DNA of 64,000 nt from Budorcas taxicolor (lineage: Eukaryota > Chordata > Mammalia > Artiodactyla > Bovidae), in NCBI RefSeq assembly GCF_023091745.1, contig NC_068926.1:45718001-45782000 (forward strand), given 5' to 3'. The notes under the pieces were generated by a model, which saw nothing but the letters and a program-made list of their open reading frames with translations, was not told the origin of the DNA and searched no databases. This document shows, piece by piece, positions 1 through 10,190 of this stretch. Each line of letters starts with the position of its first letter. The stretch's first letter is position 1. The translations under genes and the position numbers were made by a program.

Positions 1-38
1 AGGCAGATTCTTCACCATCTGAGCTACTAGGGAGGCCC
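1..38 (-). mobile_element. Bov-tA SINE, head end only, cut by window edge
   Basis: This is the reverse complement of the tRNA-like head of a Bov-tA SINE: the 'gattctt..accatctgagc..ctag' block followed by 'gggaggccc'. The rest of the element lies outside the window. It abuts L1 sequence directly, so it was probably inserted in that L1. Confidence 0.85.
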
Positions 39-387
39 ATATACATGTATACCATGGAATGCTACTCAGCCATTAAAAAGAATGAGATAGTGCCATGTGC
101 AGCAACATGGATGGACCCAGAGACTCTCATACTAAGTAAGTCACGCAGAAGACAGACATCATATGAGATCACTTACATGTGGGATCTAAAACAGGCTACA
201 AATGAACTTATTTACAAAACAGACTCACAGACATAGAAAATAAACTTATGGTTGCCAAAAGGGGAGCTGGGGAAGCAGGGATAAATTAGGAGTTTGGGTT
301 AAAAGTACTATATATGAGACAGATAAACAACAAAGTCCTACTGCATAGCAAGTATAGTAACCTATAATGGAAAATATATTACATAGG
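39..387 (+). mobile_element. L1 3' end, left part
   Basis: This is the end of L1 ORF2 and the start of the 3' UTR in sense orientation. The familiar blocks 'ggaatgctactcagccatta', 'acatggatggaccc' and 'gtgggatctaaaa' occur in the expected order. The reading frame at 45-236 is only the decayed ORF2 terminus. The element is interrupted at 388 by a SINE and resumes at 512. Confidence 0.85.
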
Positions 388-511
388 GCTTCCCTGGCGA
401 CTCAGACAGTCAAGAGTCTGCTTGCAATGCAGGAGACCCCGGTTCAGTCCCTGGGCTTGGAAGATCCCCTGGAGAAGGGAATGACAATCCACTCAAGTAT
501 TCTTGCCTATG
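388..511 (+). mobile_element. Bov-tA SINE inserted in L1
   Basis: It starts with 'gggcttccctgg', the Bov-tA head, and runs through the 'gcaatgcaggagacc' and 'agatcccctggagaaggga' blocks to 'tattcttgcct', where it stops. It is therefore 3'-truncated (about 124 of roughly 210 bp). L1 sequence flanks it on both sides, so it is younger than the L1. Confidence 0.9.
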
Positions 512-604
512 AAAGACAATATATATAATGGAATCAATTTGCTGTACACCAGAAGCTACCACAAATCTGTAAATCAACGACACTTCAATAAAAAAATTTT
601 TTCT
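512..604 (+). mobile_element. L1 3' tail, right part
   Basis: This continues the L1 3' UTR after the SINE: 'gctgtacaccagaagctac' and 'cttcaataaaaaaattttt'. It contains the AATAAA polyadenylation signal and the degraded A-rich tail. Confidence 0.8.
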
Positions 605-1595
605 AAAGAGGAAGGTGAGGACTCCAAGCAGAAGCCTACACTGATACCCAATGGAGGGAAAGCAGATCACAACAGCCATCTCCCAGAGCCCTCTGCCAGC
701 CTCAGCCCACCTCCTCTGCTCCCCCAGGGTCTTGCAAGTTCACAGCAGCCTGGGGGTAGCTCTATGACCTTGCAGGCAGTGAGGACGCTGTCTGGGCAGG
801 GGCAGGAGCCAGACAAGGCAGAATGCAGCCTGTGGGCCATCGTGCTGAGACTCAGTGTGGCTGATGCCTGCGGATGAGATGCAGAGCTCCCTGCTTGGAG
901 CACAGCGTGTGCCTCACCTCGGGAACTCTGATCCTCGTCCTTTCCTCCTGCAGAGCTGCTGCAGCAGAAATAACTTCGTGTGTTTACTGCACGCTCCATG
1001 GTGCCGCATGTACTTTCCTGCTCATCTGTGGAACACAAATCACTGAGGTTCTGGCACCCCTTGACCTCCATGGCGACCGAGGAGCCCCTGAAGATTGAAA
1101 ACACCATGGCAGGTGCATAGATGCCCAAGATGAACCTCAGCGAAATGGGCTTATTTGGGCATTTATGCACCTGCCACACAGTCTTCAGAACCTTTGAAAA
1201 CAGCCCAGGCAATTCCACCAACAAGAACATAAAAGGTTCCCTAGAGACCATTTTATTACTAAGAGGAGAATTCTGGAAAGGAGTCTATCAAGTGAGTGAG
1301 TGCTGTCAAGTATAGGTTCCTTTTCATCTGAAGGATGGTTCTGATCCACAGGGCTAAGGGCTGTTTCTCCTTGAAGTTTGGGCAGCTGAGATCTTGGGTG
1401 ATGGATCACTGTGAACTTAAGACTTTCATTAAACTTGTCAAATCTGCAGCCTGTGGCTCCTTCTTTCCTTCACTCTTCATCTCAACTGGAGGAAGGGAGA
1501 CGAGATACTCTGAAAAACACAATGTTCTCTTCACTAATCCTCTAGAAAAGGGAGCCAGCAAAACTCAATTTAGGGAAATTTAGGAAGCTGGGCAG
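605..1595. other. Single-copy sequence, nothing recognised
   Basis: This is moderately GC-rich non-repetitive DNA. A 194-codon frame is open on the minus strand (667-1251), but its product is low-complexity, Ser/Cys-rich and matches no domain I know. I see no splice-site pattern or CpG island. Confidence 0.5.
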
Positions 1596-1815
1596 GGCTT
1601 CCCAGGTGGCACTAGTGGTAAAGAACCCACCTGCCAATACAGGAGACGTAAGAGACGGAGGTTCGATCCCTGGGTCAGGAAGATCCCCTGGAGAAGGAAA
1701 TGGGAACTCACTCCAGTATTCTTACCTGGAGAATCCCATGGACAGAAGAGGCCGAATGGGCTATAGTCCATTGGGTTGCACAGAGTCAGAAAGACTAAAG
1801 TGACTTAACACAGCA
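1596..1815 (+). mobile_element. Bov-tA2 SINE, near full length
   Basis: This is a complete Bov-tA unit, from 'gggcttcccaggtgg' through 'ttcgatccctgggtcagga' and 'ggagaatcccatggac' to the BovB-like tail ending in 'gacttaacacagcac'. It is about 220 bp with scattered substitutions. The long frames on both strands here are SINE artefacts. Confidence 0.95.
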
Positions 1816-3069
1816 CAGGAAGCTTGGCTGTGTCTAGTGCCCAGAGCTCATCGTGTGTCTGATGAGGTGACAGGTTCCCACGGGTGACTGTGGACCAACT
1901 GCTCAGCCCTCCCGCCTCCTCCGTCCTGCCCTGCAGAGACCTGCACTTCCTCACCTCTGCCTGCCTCCCCTCTGCTGGCTTCTCGTCTGCACAGGTACGC
2001 ACCCAAGAACCATCCATCCACACTGAAAACATCATTTCTCTGCCACACCCACCCCTTGACTACAGACAGCGCTTTGTTCTCCACTCACAGAGAACCTTCC
2101 AGGGAAACACGTGTAATAGGAGAAAGTTTTCACAGAGCATCTAAGGTGCTTATTCTTCTGGTGTTCCTGTCACTGTGGTCACCCCACCCACCCAGGTGGG
2201 CTGCGTTCAGGGGCTGAGGGGAGTATCACAAGGGGTGCCCCGTCCATGTGCCCTCCTCCTAGCAGACCCCGCACTGTGTTTAGACCACATGGCATGGGGC
2301 ACATTGAGAGTAAAATTACTTGTTATTTATCTGCAATTAAAATTTAACTGGCATCCTGTATTTTATTTGCTAAATGTGACAGTTCTACCTGGAATGACCT
2401 GCGTGTGTCTCTGTGAAGTCCCTCTGCAGTGCCAGCTGCATATGTAGACATGTACTTTGGGCCCTGACCTCTGTGTGTGTGTGGGTTTCCCCTTCAAAGA
2501 AGAGGTCTCTCTAAGGAGATCTATAGCTTCTCTAGCCAGGGGTCTCCTCCAAGCCCAGGGTCTCTGGTTGGCAAGTGTGCAGGACCCTGTGGGCTGTGGG
2601 GAGAACAGGTGGGGTAGGGGTCCTGGGTGGGCTTAGGGCTGCAGTATGGCTGGATCCCTGGAAGGCAGAGGCACAGCCGGGTCACTGTTTCCTCTCCCAT
2701 CCTTGCCTGCCTACCAGAGGTCAGCTCCAGCAAGACAAGCAGCTGCCGTGGCGGTGCTGAGTAGCTGCGGACCTTTGGACAGGGTGTGAGCTGCCTTCCC
2801 CTTCCCCTCCTCTGAACACGGGTGCAGGCGCTGCAGGGGCACCTGCCCGTCTCACACCTGGGTCTCAGCAGCTGAGTTGGGGAGTTTCTGAGGCTGCTTT
2901 CGATCCACAGAGGTCCAGGTTTAACCCCAGCTCAGCACCTGGAAGTATGCACTGACTGACTCCTCACCTCTCTCCTGGAAGGGGCTACGGCTGGTACATT
3001 CCCCTGCCATGATGTGTTGGGGCAGTCACCTCATTGCACACAAGCAGCCTTCAGGCACTCAGCTAGGAG
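1816..3069. other. Single-copy sequence, weak MIR-like patch
   Basis: No gene is recognised. A short stretch near 2895-2950 ('ccaggtttaaccccagctc') resembles the middle of a MIR SINE, but it is too short to call alone. A short GT-rich stretch lies near 2472-2485. Confidence 0.45.
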
Positions 3070-3205
3070 TTTTATCGTATACTACATTCCCATTCAAACC
3101 CTCAGTCCCCAGGGTAGGGGCCGAGGCTCTTCTCCATTTACAGAAAAGGAAACTGAGGTTCAGGAAGAAGGGCAGAGTGATGTCCTAGGAGGAACACAGC
3201 CACCA
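3070..3205 (-). mobile_element. MIR SINE remnant
   Basis: The reverse complement of the MIR core is visible as 'tttacagaaaaggaaactga' followed by a degraded 'cagagtgatgtcctaggagg' and 'aacacagccaccagc'. The strong divergence fits a pre-eutherian repeat. Confidence 0.6.
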
Positions 3206-3351
3206 GCTCTCCTGTAAAACATACTGTCTCTTGGAGCTTGCTGTGTTCCATGGTGTAAAATACTCCCAACACAGCTGATTTCAACTTGTCAGCAGTTTAA
3301 GAGCTGGCTCACAAAACCCCCAAACAGCTAATAGACTGTTCTCAGAAGCTG

Positions 3352-3637
3352 GTGTAAAAAATGTCATTCAGATCTCTGCCGATTTTTTTCATTGGATGTT
3401 TTGTTGTTGTTGAGTTAGGTGAGTTATTTATATATTTTGGATATTAACCCCTTATAAGATATATGATTTGCAAATATTTTCTCTCATGTGGCAGGGTTTT
3501 TTTTTTTTGTTGTTGTTGGTTTGCTGATGGTTTCCTTTTTGGCTTGATGTAATCTCATTGTTTTAAATTTTGCTTTTTTTCCCCTGGTTTCCCTTGTGTG
3601 AGGAGATACATCCAGAAAGACTGCTTAAGAACAATGT
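3352..3637 (-). mobile_element. L1 ORF2 segment, inverted (5' part of a twin-primed L1)
   Basis: The antisense L1 blocks 'attttggatattaacccctt' and 'tgcaaatattttctctcatg', then 'gaggagatacatccagaaag', are in order. The sense-upstream end of this segment lies at 3637, next to the junction with the sense-oriented 3' part. That is the geometry of an inverted L1 5' end. Roughly 0.3-0.4 kb of L1 that should lie between the two parts is missing. Confidence 0.85.
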
Positions 3638-3697
3638 GATATATATACATATATACATATATACATACACATACACACACACACAAATACACACAAT
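3638..3697. repeat. Simple (AT)/(ACAT)/(AC) tract
   Basis: An alternating 'atatatacatatatacat' run passes into 'acacacacacac'. L1s often carry such a tract just before the 'ggaatactactcagcc' block; here it also marks the inversion junction. Confidence 0.85.
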
Positions 3698-4063
3698 GGA
3701 ATACTACTCAGCCATGAAAAAGATGAAACCTTGCCATTTGTGATAACATGGATGGAACTTGAGGGTATTATGCTAAGTGAGATAAGTCAGATGGAGAAAG
3801 ACAAATACCCTATGGTTTCACTCATATGTGGAATTTAAAAAACAAACAATCAAAACAAAATAAATGAACAAGCCAAACCAAACCAAAACAAACACATAGA
3901 TACAGAGAACAGGATAGTGGTTCCCAGAAGGGAAAGGGTAGGAGTGGGAAGGATGAAAGTGATCAAGGCTATGTTGAACATGGAAACTAAAATTTTCGGG
4001 GTGAGCATGCTGGAGGGTATACAGAAGTAGAAAAATAGTTTTACACTTGAAACTTATATGACT
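3638..4063 (+). mobile_element. L1 3' part of the twin-primed copy
   Basis: After an AT/AC-rich run it reads 'aatggaatactactcagcca', 'acatggatggaacttgaggg' and 'tttcactcatatgtggaat', then 3' UTR to 'cacttgaaacttatatgac'. A Bov-tA SINE interrupts its tail. The short A-rich stretch at 4286-4325 is probably the last piece of the same L1. Confidence 0.9.
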
Positions 4064-4285
4064 GTTCTCTGGTGACTCAGTGGTAAAGGGTCCATTTGCA
4101 ATGCAGGAGATCTGGTTCTATCCCTGGGTCAGGAAGAGCCTTTGGAGAAGGAAATGGCAACCCACTCCAGTGTTCTTGCCTGGAGAATTCCATGGACAGA
4201 GGAGCCTGGAGGGCTACGGTCCATGGGGTCCCAAAGAGTCGGTCACAGAGTGACTCTACTGAGTCACTGAGCATGCAAGCATGCA
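4064..4285 (+). mobile_element. Bov-tA SINE, near full length
   Basis: A Bov-tA body runs from 'tctctggtgactcagtgg' to 'aaagagtcggtcacagag' and a tail ending near 'gcatgcaagcatgc'. It sits in the 3' tail of the twin-primed L1, so it post-dates it. Confidence 0.95.
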
Positions 4286-4325
4286 AACCAATGTCACCCC
4301 AACAAAATACAAATGAAAAACAAGC

Positions 4326-5479
4326 ACCTGGTGTGAGCAGCCCAGCATCCCGAGAAGCCTAAGGGTGCACAGCCAGGGGGAACTGGGGCTCCACTTGGTC
4401 CCCTGGGACCCCTCTACCCCCAGAACCCTCTCGGCTCGGCATTCTCCCCTTGCTCCAGCTGTCCCTGTACTAATCTTGGGATACGGACCAGCCTTGGCCT
4501 GCTCAGCCAGATATGCCCACAGCACAGGGGGTGGAATGGCCTGGGGCCAGCAGATGCCAGCTTGTGAGAGCTGACTTTCGCATCTTAAATTTTCAGGGAT
4601 TCTATGAGCCGGGTGGTAGCTTAAAAAAGTGAGTCATGGGGAAAAATAATCTATGCCACAGGAAACTGACAAATGCTCTAATGTTCTCCCACCTCACCCC
4701 ACAGAGGCAGGTGTAATACACTGAGCATCACGATTCTGCCCTTAACAAATGACAGTTGACAGATGTGAGGTCTGACTCAGCTCCCGAGACCCCCTTCAGG
4801 ACAATCCTGAGACATGGTGACATGCCGTGCTCCAGGACCAATACACTGAGGCTACAGACTGAGAGCCATGTGGATACCACACTTTGCTTGGCTTCATCCC
4901 CTCCTGGCCTGGCTTCCGGTCCCTCATCAGATCCCTGGAGAGAGCTTCTGACCACATCGCTCATCCCCAAGTCCTCACCAGAGCATCTGCTCCTGAGACC
5001 CAGGTTGGCCTGGCCTCTTGGACCTCATGGCATGCCCTCCAGCAGGGTGCAGCTGGGTGCCTGCTGCACATTTGTGTCCTCAATGGTGATGTTTTCATTG
5101 TTCTGTGTGGTTCTGGTTGGCTTCCCCCTAAGAGGGCACAATCAACAAATGCTAGAATATTGCAGCAGACCCAACAAACTGAGTGACATGTTCACAGGAC
5201 AGCTGTAAAGAAATGATGAAATTGGCCCCACAAAGAGGTCCAGAGGATGGTCTGTGTGCAGCTGGTGATGGGAGTAAACAGAGGAGTAAATGGAGGAGTA
5301 AGACTGGATCCTTGCCCAATGCCACCAGCAAAGGTGGATCTAGGTGGAGCGCAAGCCTAAATAGGAAAGGAAATAAAATAAGAAAGGAAATAAGACAGCA
5401 GAATATATAGGGTGTTAGGGAACCTGTGACTGGGAATTATATTTTAATCAAATTTTAAAAGTATGAGGCAGATCATTAA
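4326..5479. other. Single-copy sequence, nothing recognised
   Basis: No repeat family or exon is recognised. A 150-codon frame (4756-5208, plus) and an overlapping 100-codon frame are open together, which is typical of GC-rich non-coding DNA. Neither product shows a domain. Confidence 0.45.
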
Positions 5480-6300
5480 AATGATTAACTTTATTACATT
5501 CATATAAGGATGTCTGTTCATGAAGGAAATCATGGACAAAATTAATGGACCACTGACAGGTGGGAGAATATGTTTGTAATGTTTGAGACTGGCAAACAGT
5601 CAACATCTAGAATACACACCATAATTTTGTAAATCAATGAGGGAAAGAGAATGGGCATGAAAATATTAGATAATCATCAGCGATTGAAACTTCAAAATAC
5701 TAACGAGCATATGCCAAGATACTCCAAATTGTTGGGCATGAGGGACATGCAAATGAACCCTGTAATGTGATATCCGTTTATACCTAATAGTCTGGCAGCG
5801 ATTAGGAAGCTGGCAACTGCCAGTGTTGCCAGGGAGACGGAGACACAGGGACACCCGTGCCCAGCAGGCGGGAGGGTAGATGGAGCAGCCACCCTGCAAA
5901 GAAACCTGGCGCTGTTTAGTCAGACCGAATACAGGAAAACTCTATGACCAGATGTCCCCCCGTCTGCACCCGCAAGCACTTGCCTGGGAAGATGCTGACA
6001 CGGGTCCACATTGACAAGGGACCCGTAAGAGGATGTTCTCTGAGAGTGTGTGTGGGGCCAGGAGTTGGAGGCTTCCTGGGAACATGGGGGGAAAACGTGG
6101 CCCCCGAGCATGATGCAGTTACGGAAAACAATGGAGTCACTGTGCTCTTAGCAACATGAGCATCTGTTCAAAACACAATTATTTGTCAAAATAAAAAGTG
6201 TCATAAGCAGAAAGAAACATGTAACAGAATGCCATCGGTGTATGTTTAAATATATGCCCAGAAAACAGCAATGGACATTTTATGAGACCACATTCAAATG
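5480..6300 (+). mobile_element. Ancient L1M fragment (tentative)
   Basis: Blocks such as 'gacatgcaaatgaaccctgt' followed by 'tgatatccgtttatacctaa' match the L1 ORF2 region 'atgcaaatcaaaacc..gagatatca'. Divergence is heavy and the ends are uncertain. Part of the middle may not be L1. Confidence 0.5.
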
Positions 6301-6677
6301 AAAAAATGGTCATTAAACACAACTCAAGATTTTCCTAAAAATGAAATCTTAGGAAAGAGTCTCAATAAATACACTCAAATAAATAAGATTAAAATGTCAT
6401 AAAAATAAAACATTTACTAGTAAACACAGTTTTATGATTTCGTAAGGGCAGGAGAGGAATGGACTAAGGGGGAATAAAGAAACAATAAAACCAGATGGAA
6501 CCCACATGCAGACAAACGACATGAAATCTGTGCAGTGTGATTAGTTCACCCCGTTTGTCTTGTGGTCCAAGAAAGAGAGTGAAGATGGAAGCAGTGAAAG
6601 AGGGGCTGTGAGACCCACGGAGGCCCTTGGAGGTGGACATCATTCTGTCTATCCCGAATCAGCACAGAAGAGTGGAA
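6301..6677. other. AT-rich single-copy sequence
   Basis: A-rich, K/N-codon-rich sequence that could be the decayed tail of the preceding L1. Nothing else is recognised. Confidence 0.4.
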
Positions 6678-6806
6678 AGAAAGTGAAAGCGAAGTCGCTC
6701 AGTCGTGTCCGACTCTTTGCAACCCCGTGGACTGCAGCCGACCAGGCTCCTCCTCCATAGGATTCTCCAGGCAAAAATACTGGAGTGGGTTGCCACTTCC
6801 TTCTGC
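6678..6806 (-). mobile_element. Bov-tA SINE, 3' two-thirds, antisense
   Basis: It reads 'gaagtcgctcagtcgtgtcc', 'gactctttgcaaccccgtgg', then 'gattctccaggcaaaaatac' and stops after 'ttgccacttccttctgc'. The head is missing. Confidence 0.9.
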
Positions 6807-6847
6807 AAAAGAAGAGAGAGGGTCCCACCTTTCTGGACTTCTGACCT

Positions 6848-6911
6848 GGCCCCGCCCCTTTGGCCTGGCCCTGCGGCAACATTGGCCCCGCCCCTATGCT
6901 GGCCCCGCCCT
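6848..6911. promoter_or_regulatory. GC-box cluster with an inverted CCAAT box
   Basis: Three GGCCCCGCCC boxes lie at 6848-6858, 6884-6894 and 6901-6910. An ATTGG (inverted CCAAT) at 6881-6885 overlaps the second. Sp1-family factors bind GC boxes and NF-Y binds CCAAT; the pairing is common in TATA-less promoters. I see no clear CpG island and no downstream exon, so this is a candidate only. It lies about 40 bp from a SINE. Confidence 0.35.
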
Positions 6912-7779
6912 CATCCTCCCACCTGTGCCTTCCCCACTTTGCCCACAGCACACCTGCCTTGGGTGCAAATGGTCTGGCAGTGGGTGTGATCGCTTTTCTT
7001 CGGTGGGGTGCTGTCCAGAGCTCCCACAGCCTCCGGTCAGCACAGGTCTGAGCGGGGACCAAGCCCCGTCCCTGGTGCAAACCTAGACCCTGCGGAGGTG
7101 GGCGGTGCGCAGCTCTGGGACCCTGGGCGTTTGCCCCCTTTCCACTTCCCCGGCTGTCCTATCTCCCGCCCACACGTGTGGAACCCCAGCAAGAGCCAGG
7201 TCCTCCTGTCCACCGTGCTGGGGAGACACCTGCAGGGATGGGGGTCCCCAGAGTTCCCTCCCCAACACTCCCACCCCTGCTCAGGCCTTCATGCAGGGAA
7301 ACCTTCCCCAACATCCGAGCACTGGGATTCTGTGCATAGAGACAATTCTGTGAAAACTAAAAATGATGGATGGTGGTTGACCCCAGGCCGGTGGTGTCAG
7401 CAATTTTTTTCTGTATTTCTCACTTTTTTTCAATTTTGCCTCAAATAGTAAAAGTTTAGTGTCAGAATGATGAGTCACCATCTGCAGAGGTGTCCTTGAG
7501 AGGGGGTGTGGGGGCACCGGTGTGGACTGGAGGCTGCTTCCGTCTCTGGTTTCTGAGGTGGGTGATGCTGAGGCAGGGACGGTGCCTCTGAACCTCAGGC
7601 TCGCCTTCTGTACCACCGGCTGGACAGGATTCATCTCCCAGGGCTCTGGGCGTCATGTCCTAACCTCTGTGGAATGTGTCCTCTTCATCCATCTGCCCTG
7701 CTGCCCTCCCAAGGTATGGCACTGTCGTCAGGTTACCTGCAATCTCCTAACTGCCCTACTCCCCACCCCAGCCTCTGCT
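6912..7779. other. Single-copy GC-rich sequence
   Basis: No exon or repeat is recognised. It contains several overlapping 80-145-codon frames on both strands, which is expected in GC-rich DNA. A T-rich patch ('tttttttctgtatttctcac') is at about 7404-7430. Confidence 0.4.
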
Positions 7780-7885
7780 CAGTGGCTGGAGTCATCTTTT
7801 AAAGCCTGAATTGAATCAAGTTATCTCCTCACTTAATCCCTTCAGTGGTTTCCCATCTCACTGAACCTGGAATGCGGTAAAGGCA
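7780..7885 (+). mobile_element. L2 LINE remnant (tentative)
   Basis: 'cccttcagtggtttcccatc' within 'aatcaagttatctcctcact' context matches the L2 pattern 'ctttcagtggctccccat'. Short and diverged. Confidence 0.45.
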
Positions 7886-8399
7886 GGATCTAGACAGAAA
7901 AGTGGAGAGTTGGTCACCCCTGAGGTGCAGAGCTGGGAGGACAGAGTGGGCGACTCAGGCTGGAGTCTGTGGGTGATGGTGGATGAGAGCCACTGCAGGC
8001 CCAGCTCTGCACACCTCCTGGGGCAGGGGAAGAGCGAAGAGCAGGCCCCAGGAGCACACTGTTCTCCTGCCTTGGAAGGACCCCCTGGAGAACCATAGGA
8101 TCACGGGGGTGGGGTTCCAGCCAGGGTTTGGACCCCCGAAGAGGGGCTCTGTAGGCAGGTGGGGGAGCTGGAAGGACACTTCCTCTTTCAGAGGCCCCTC
8201 GCTCCTCAGAGATTCCCACCAGAGCATCTGTGGTCAGGAGCTGGCAAGATGCTGCTCAGGGGAGCATGTTCACAGACCCCAGGCCTCTTTATAGAGCAGG
8301 GCAGGATGGGCAGGGGTCTTTGTCAGCAGGAGACCTCCACACTAAGGTAATAGGGCCCTGAGGACTGCCCCCCCCCCCCAAGAGTGCACCCCCCACTCT
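7886..8399. other. Single-copy sequence between two L2 patches
   Basis: Nothing recognised. Contains a C10 run at about 8370-8379. Short frames on both strands carry no domain. Confidence 0.4.
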
Positions 8400-8770
8400 G
8401 GGAGGCGCCTCTGCACCCTCTCCAGCACAGGCTGTGGTCTGGCCTCCCTGGACTTTGTCTGTCCCCAGGTCACCCTGTCTCTCCCACTTGGGCCCTGACC
8501 TTCTGCCCCTCTGCTTTCAAGGCTTCCCTATTGCTCTGGTAAGCCCTCCTCACCTCTCCCCAGCTCAGCTCCAGCCTCCCTCCCCAGGGAAGTGCTCCCT
8601 GCCCTGTGTCCCTGGGGTCACACTTCCTGGGCTGTGCCCTGCTTCATCAAACCCAGCACAGCTGACAAGGTGACCTCTGGTCAATACTCTGTCCTCTAGA
8701 CTCAGGTCCTTGTGCTCAGGGACCACCCTTCCCTGCTGCCTTGCTCACAGTAGGTGCTCATTAGTCCCCT
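8400..8770 (+). mobile_element. L2 LINE 3' region
   Basis: Order of L2 landmarks: a 'cagggaagtgctccctgccc' block, 'tcctctagactcaggtcctt', 'gtgctcagggaccac', then 'cacagtaggtgctcatta'. This matches the L2 3' end ('ctccttgagggcaggga..agtaggtgctcaata'). It is old and heavily diverged. Confidence 0.6.
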
Positions 8771-10089
8771 CACTTATTGGGGGACTGGGTAGTGGAATAA
8801 TGGGATCTTAGAGCTGGGAGAGGATCTGGGTCTGGCTGGACCATCCACACAGCCCTTGTGTCACTCTGAGAGGTTCCTGCAGGGAGCCAGCCCTGGCTAC
8901 ACAGAGAGGTGCTTGTGAGTGAGAAAGGGATAGACAGAGGGGCTGGGCCAGCTCAGGGGGCCAGGAAGCAATTAGGGGCCAAAGCCAGAGCAACACTGCA
9001 GAGGCGTTCATACTGTAAGGAACCCCGCACAGCACTTGGGGCCAGCAGCTCGAGGGGGACTCCATCCTGGTGAGTGTGAAAGTGGACACTTCTCTTGCTG
9101 AAGAGCCTGGGGGCTGCTGGGGAAGTGGGGGACATGGAGCTGGTGGCAGGAAGTGTGTGGTCCACAGAGGACAGAGGATGGAGAGAGTTATCAGTAGGTT
9201 ATGCTCCTCCAGTCCTGGACAGCGGGGGAGAATGATGGGCCTGGAGGGGTCGTCCCCTCACCTTTCTCCACCTCCCCATTCCCTTAGGAGGTCTGGGCCA
9301 CCCCAGCCTGCTGCACTCTCGCCAGGTCCCCATCTGCCTGGTCTAGGCAGCCACCCGCTCCCGCCTGGACAACTGCAGAGGCCTCGCTGTGCAGCAGGAG
9401 ACCATCACACACCCCCGTCACGTCGTGTGAGTTCAGACACGTGCACTTGGGAAGAAAGTAAGATGCAGGCACGGGGAATCAGGAGCTGGTGGGGACGCTG
9501 TCCCCCAGGGTGAGAGAGGGAGAGCTGCTTGGGAGTCTTGTGTGTATCTTCACGCTCCTACGGAGACACAAATGTCTCCTTCCTTACATGGTACATCTGT
9601 ACACCACGTGGGCTGCATCCTGGCACAGAAAGTGCTGGGGCAAAACTGCCTTTACAAATCTCTGGAATCATCCATGAAACCCAGTGCCCACGGCTTTGCA
9701 AAGTGCGTACAGAATAGATGAAAATGCATTCAGAATGCAAAAGACATAGTGAAATGAACAGCGTACCATAAATAGTACATGTATAAACTTAATTTTACAG
9801 CTCATTTTGAATTATCTCTCTTTTTTTTTTTCTGGAAAAATGCATACATTTGAATTCTTATGAATTAAATGTGGTTTTGGTGAGAATGCGGTCATTCAGC
9901 CTCAGAAGGGCCAGCAGAGAACCAGCTCCGCTTCGAATCATTGCAGCCTCAGCCCTGGCAGGTGCATCTCACCTCAGCCCCGGGAACCAGTGATGCTCTC
10001 ACCTGGCCTGGCAGCTCCTCGGGGGATGCCCCATGTGCTGGGGCTTTCGTGGGCTTGTACCATCTGAGTGCTTTCCATGCAAGACCCAC
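8771..10089. other. Single-copy sequence
   Basis: No gene or repeat is recognised apart from a pyrimidine run near 9815-9832. The frame at 9070-9513 (147 codons, Gly/Pro/Ser-rich) has no domain. Confidence 0.4.
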
Positions 10090-10190
10090 TCGACCTGCAG
10101 GGCCTCAGAGAGGCAGGTTTATCACTGCCTTGTTTACAGACAGGACACTGAGACATTCAGCCCCTGCCCTAGGAACACAGCCAGTGAGTG
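10090..10190 (-). mobile_element. MIR SINE remnant
   Basis: A reverse MIR core: 'aggtttatcactgccttgtt', 'tacagacaggacactgagac', then 'aggaacacagccagtgagtg' (compare 'ttacagatgaggaaactgag' and 'gtcacacagc'). Confidence 0.55.

Noticed and set aside
667..1251. 194-codon minus-strand frame as a gene
   Set aside because: Low-complexity product, no domain, overlaps other open frames, no splice or promoter context.
6840..7130. CpG island
   Set aside because: GC content is high, but CpGs are few outside the GC boxes and the patch is short.
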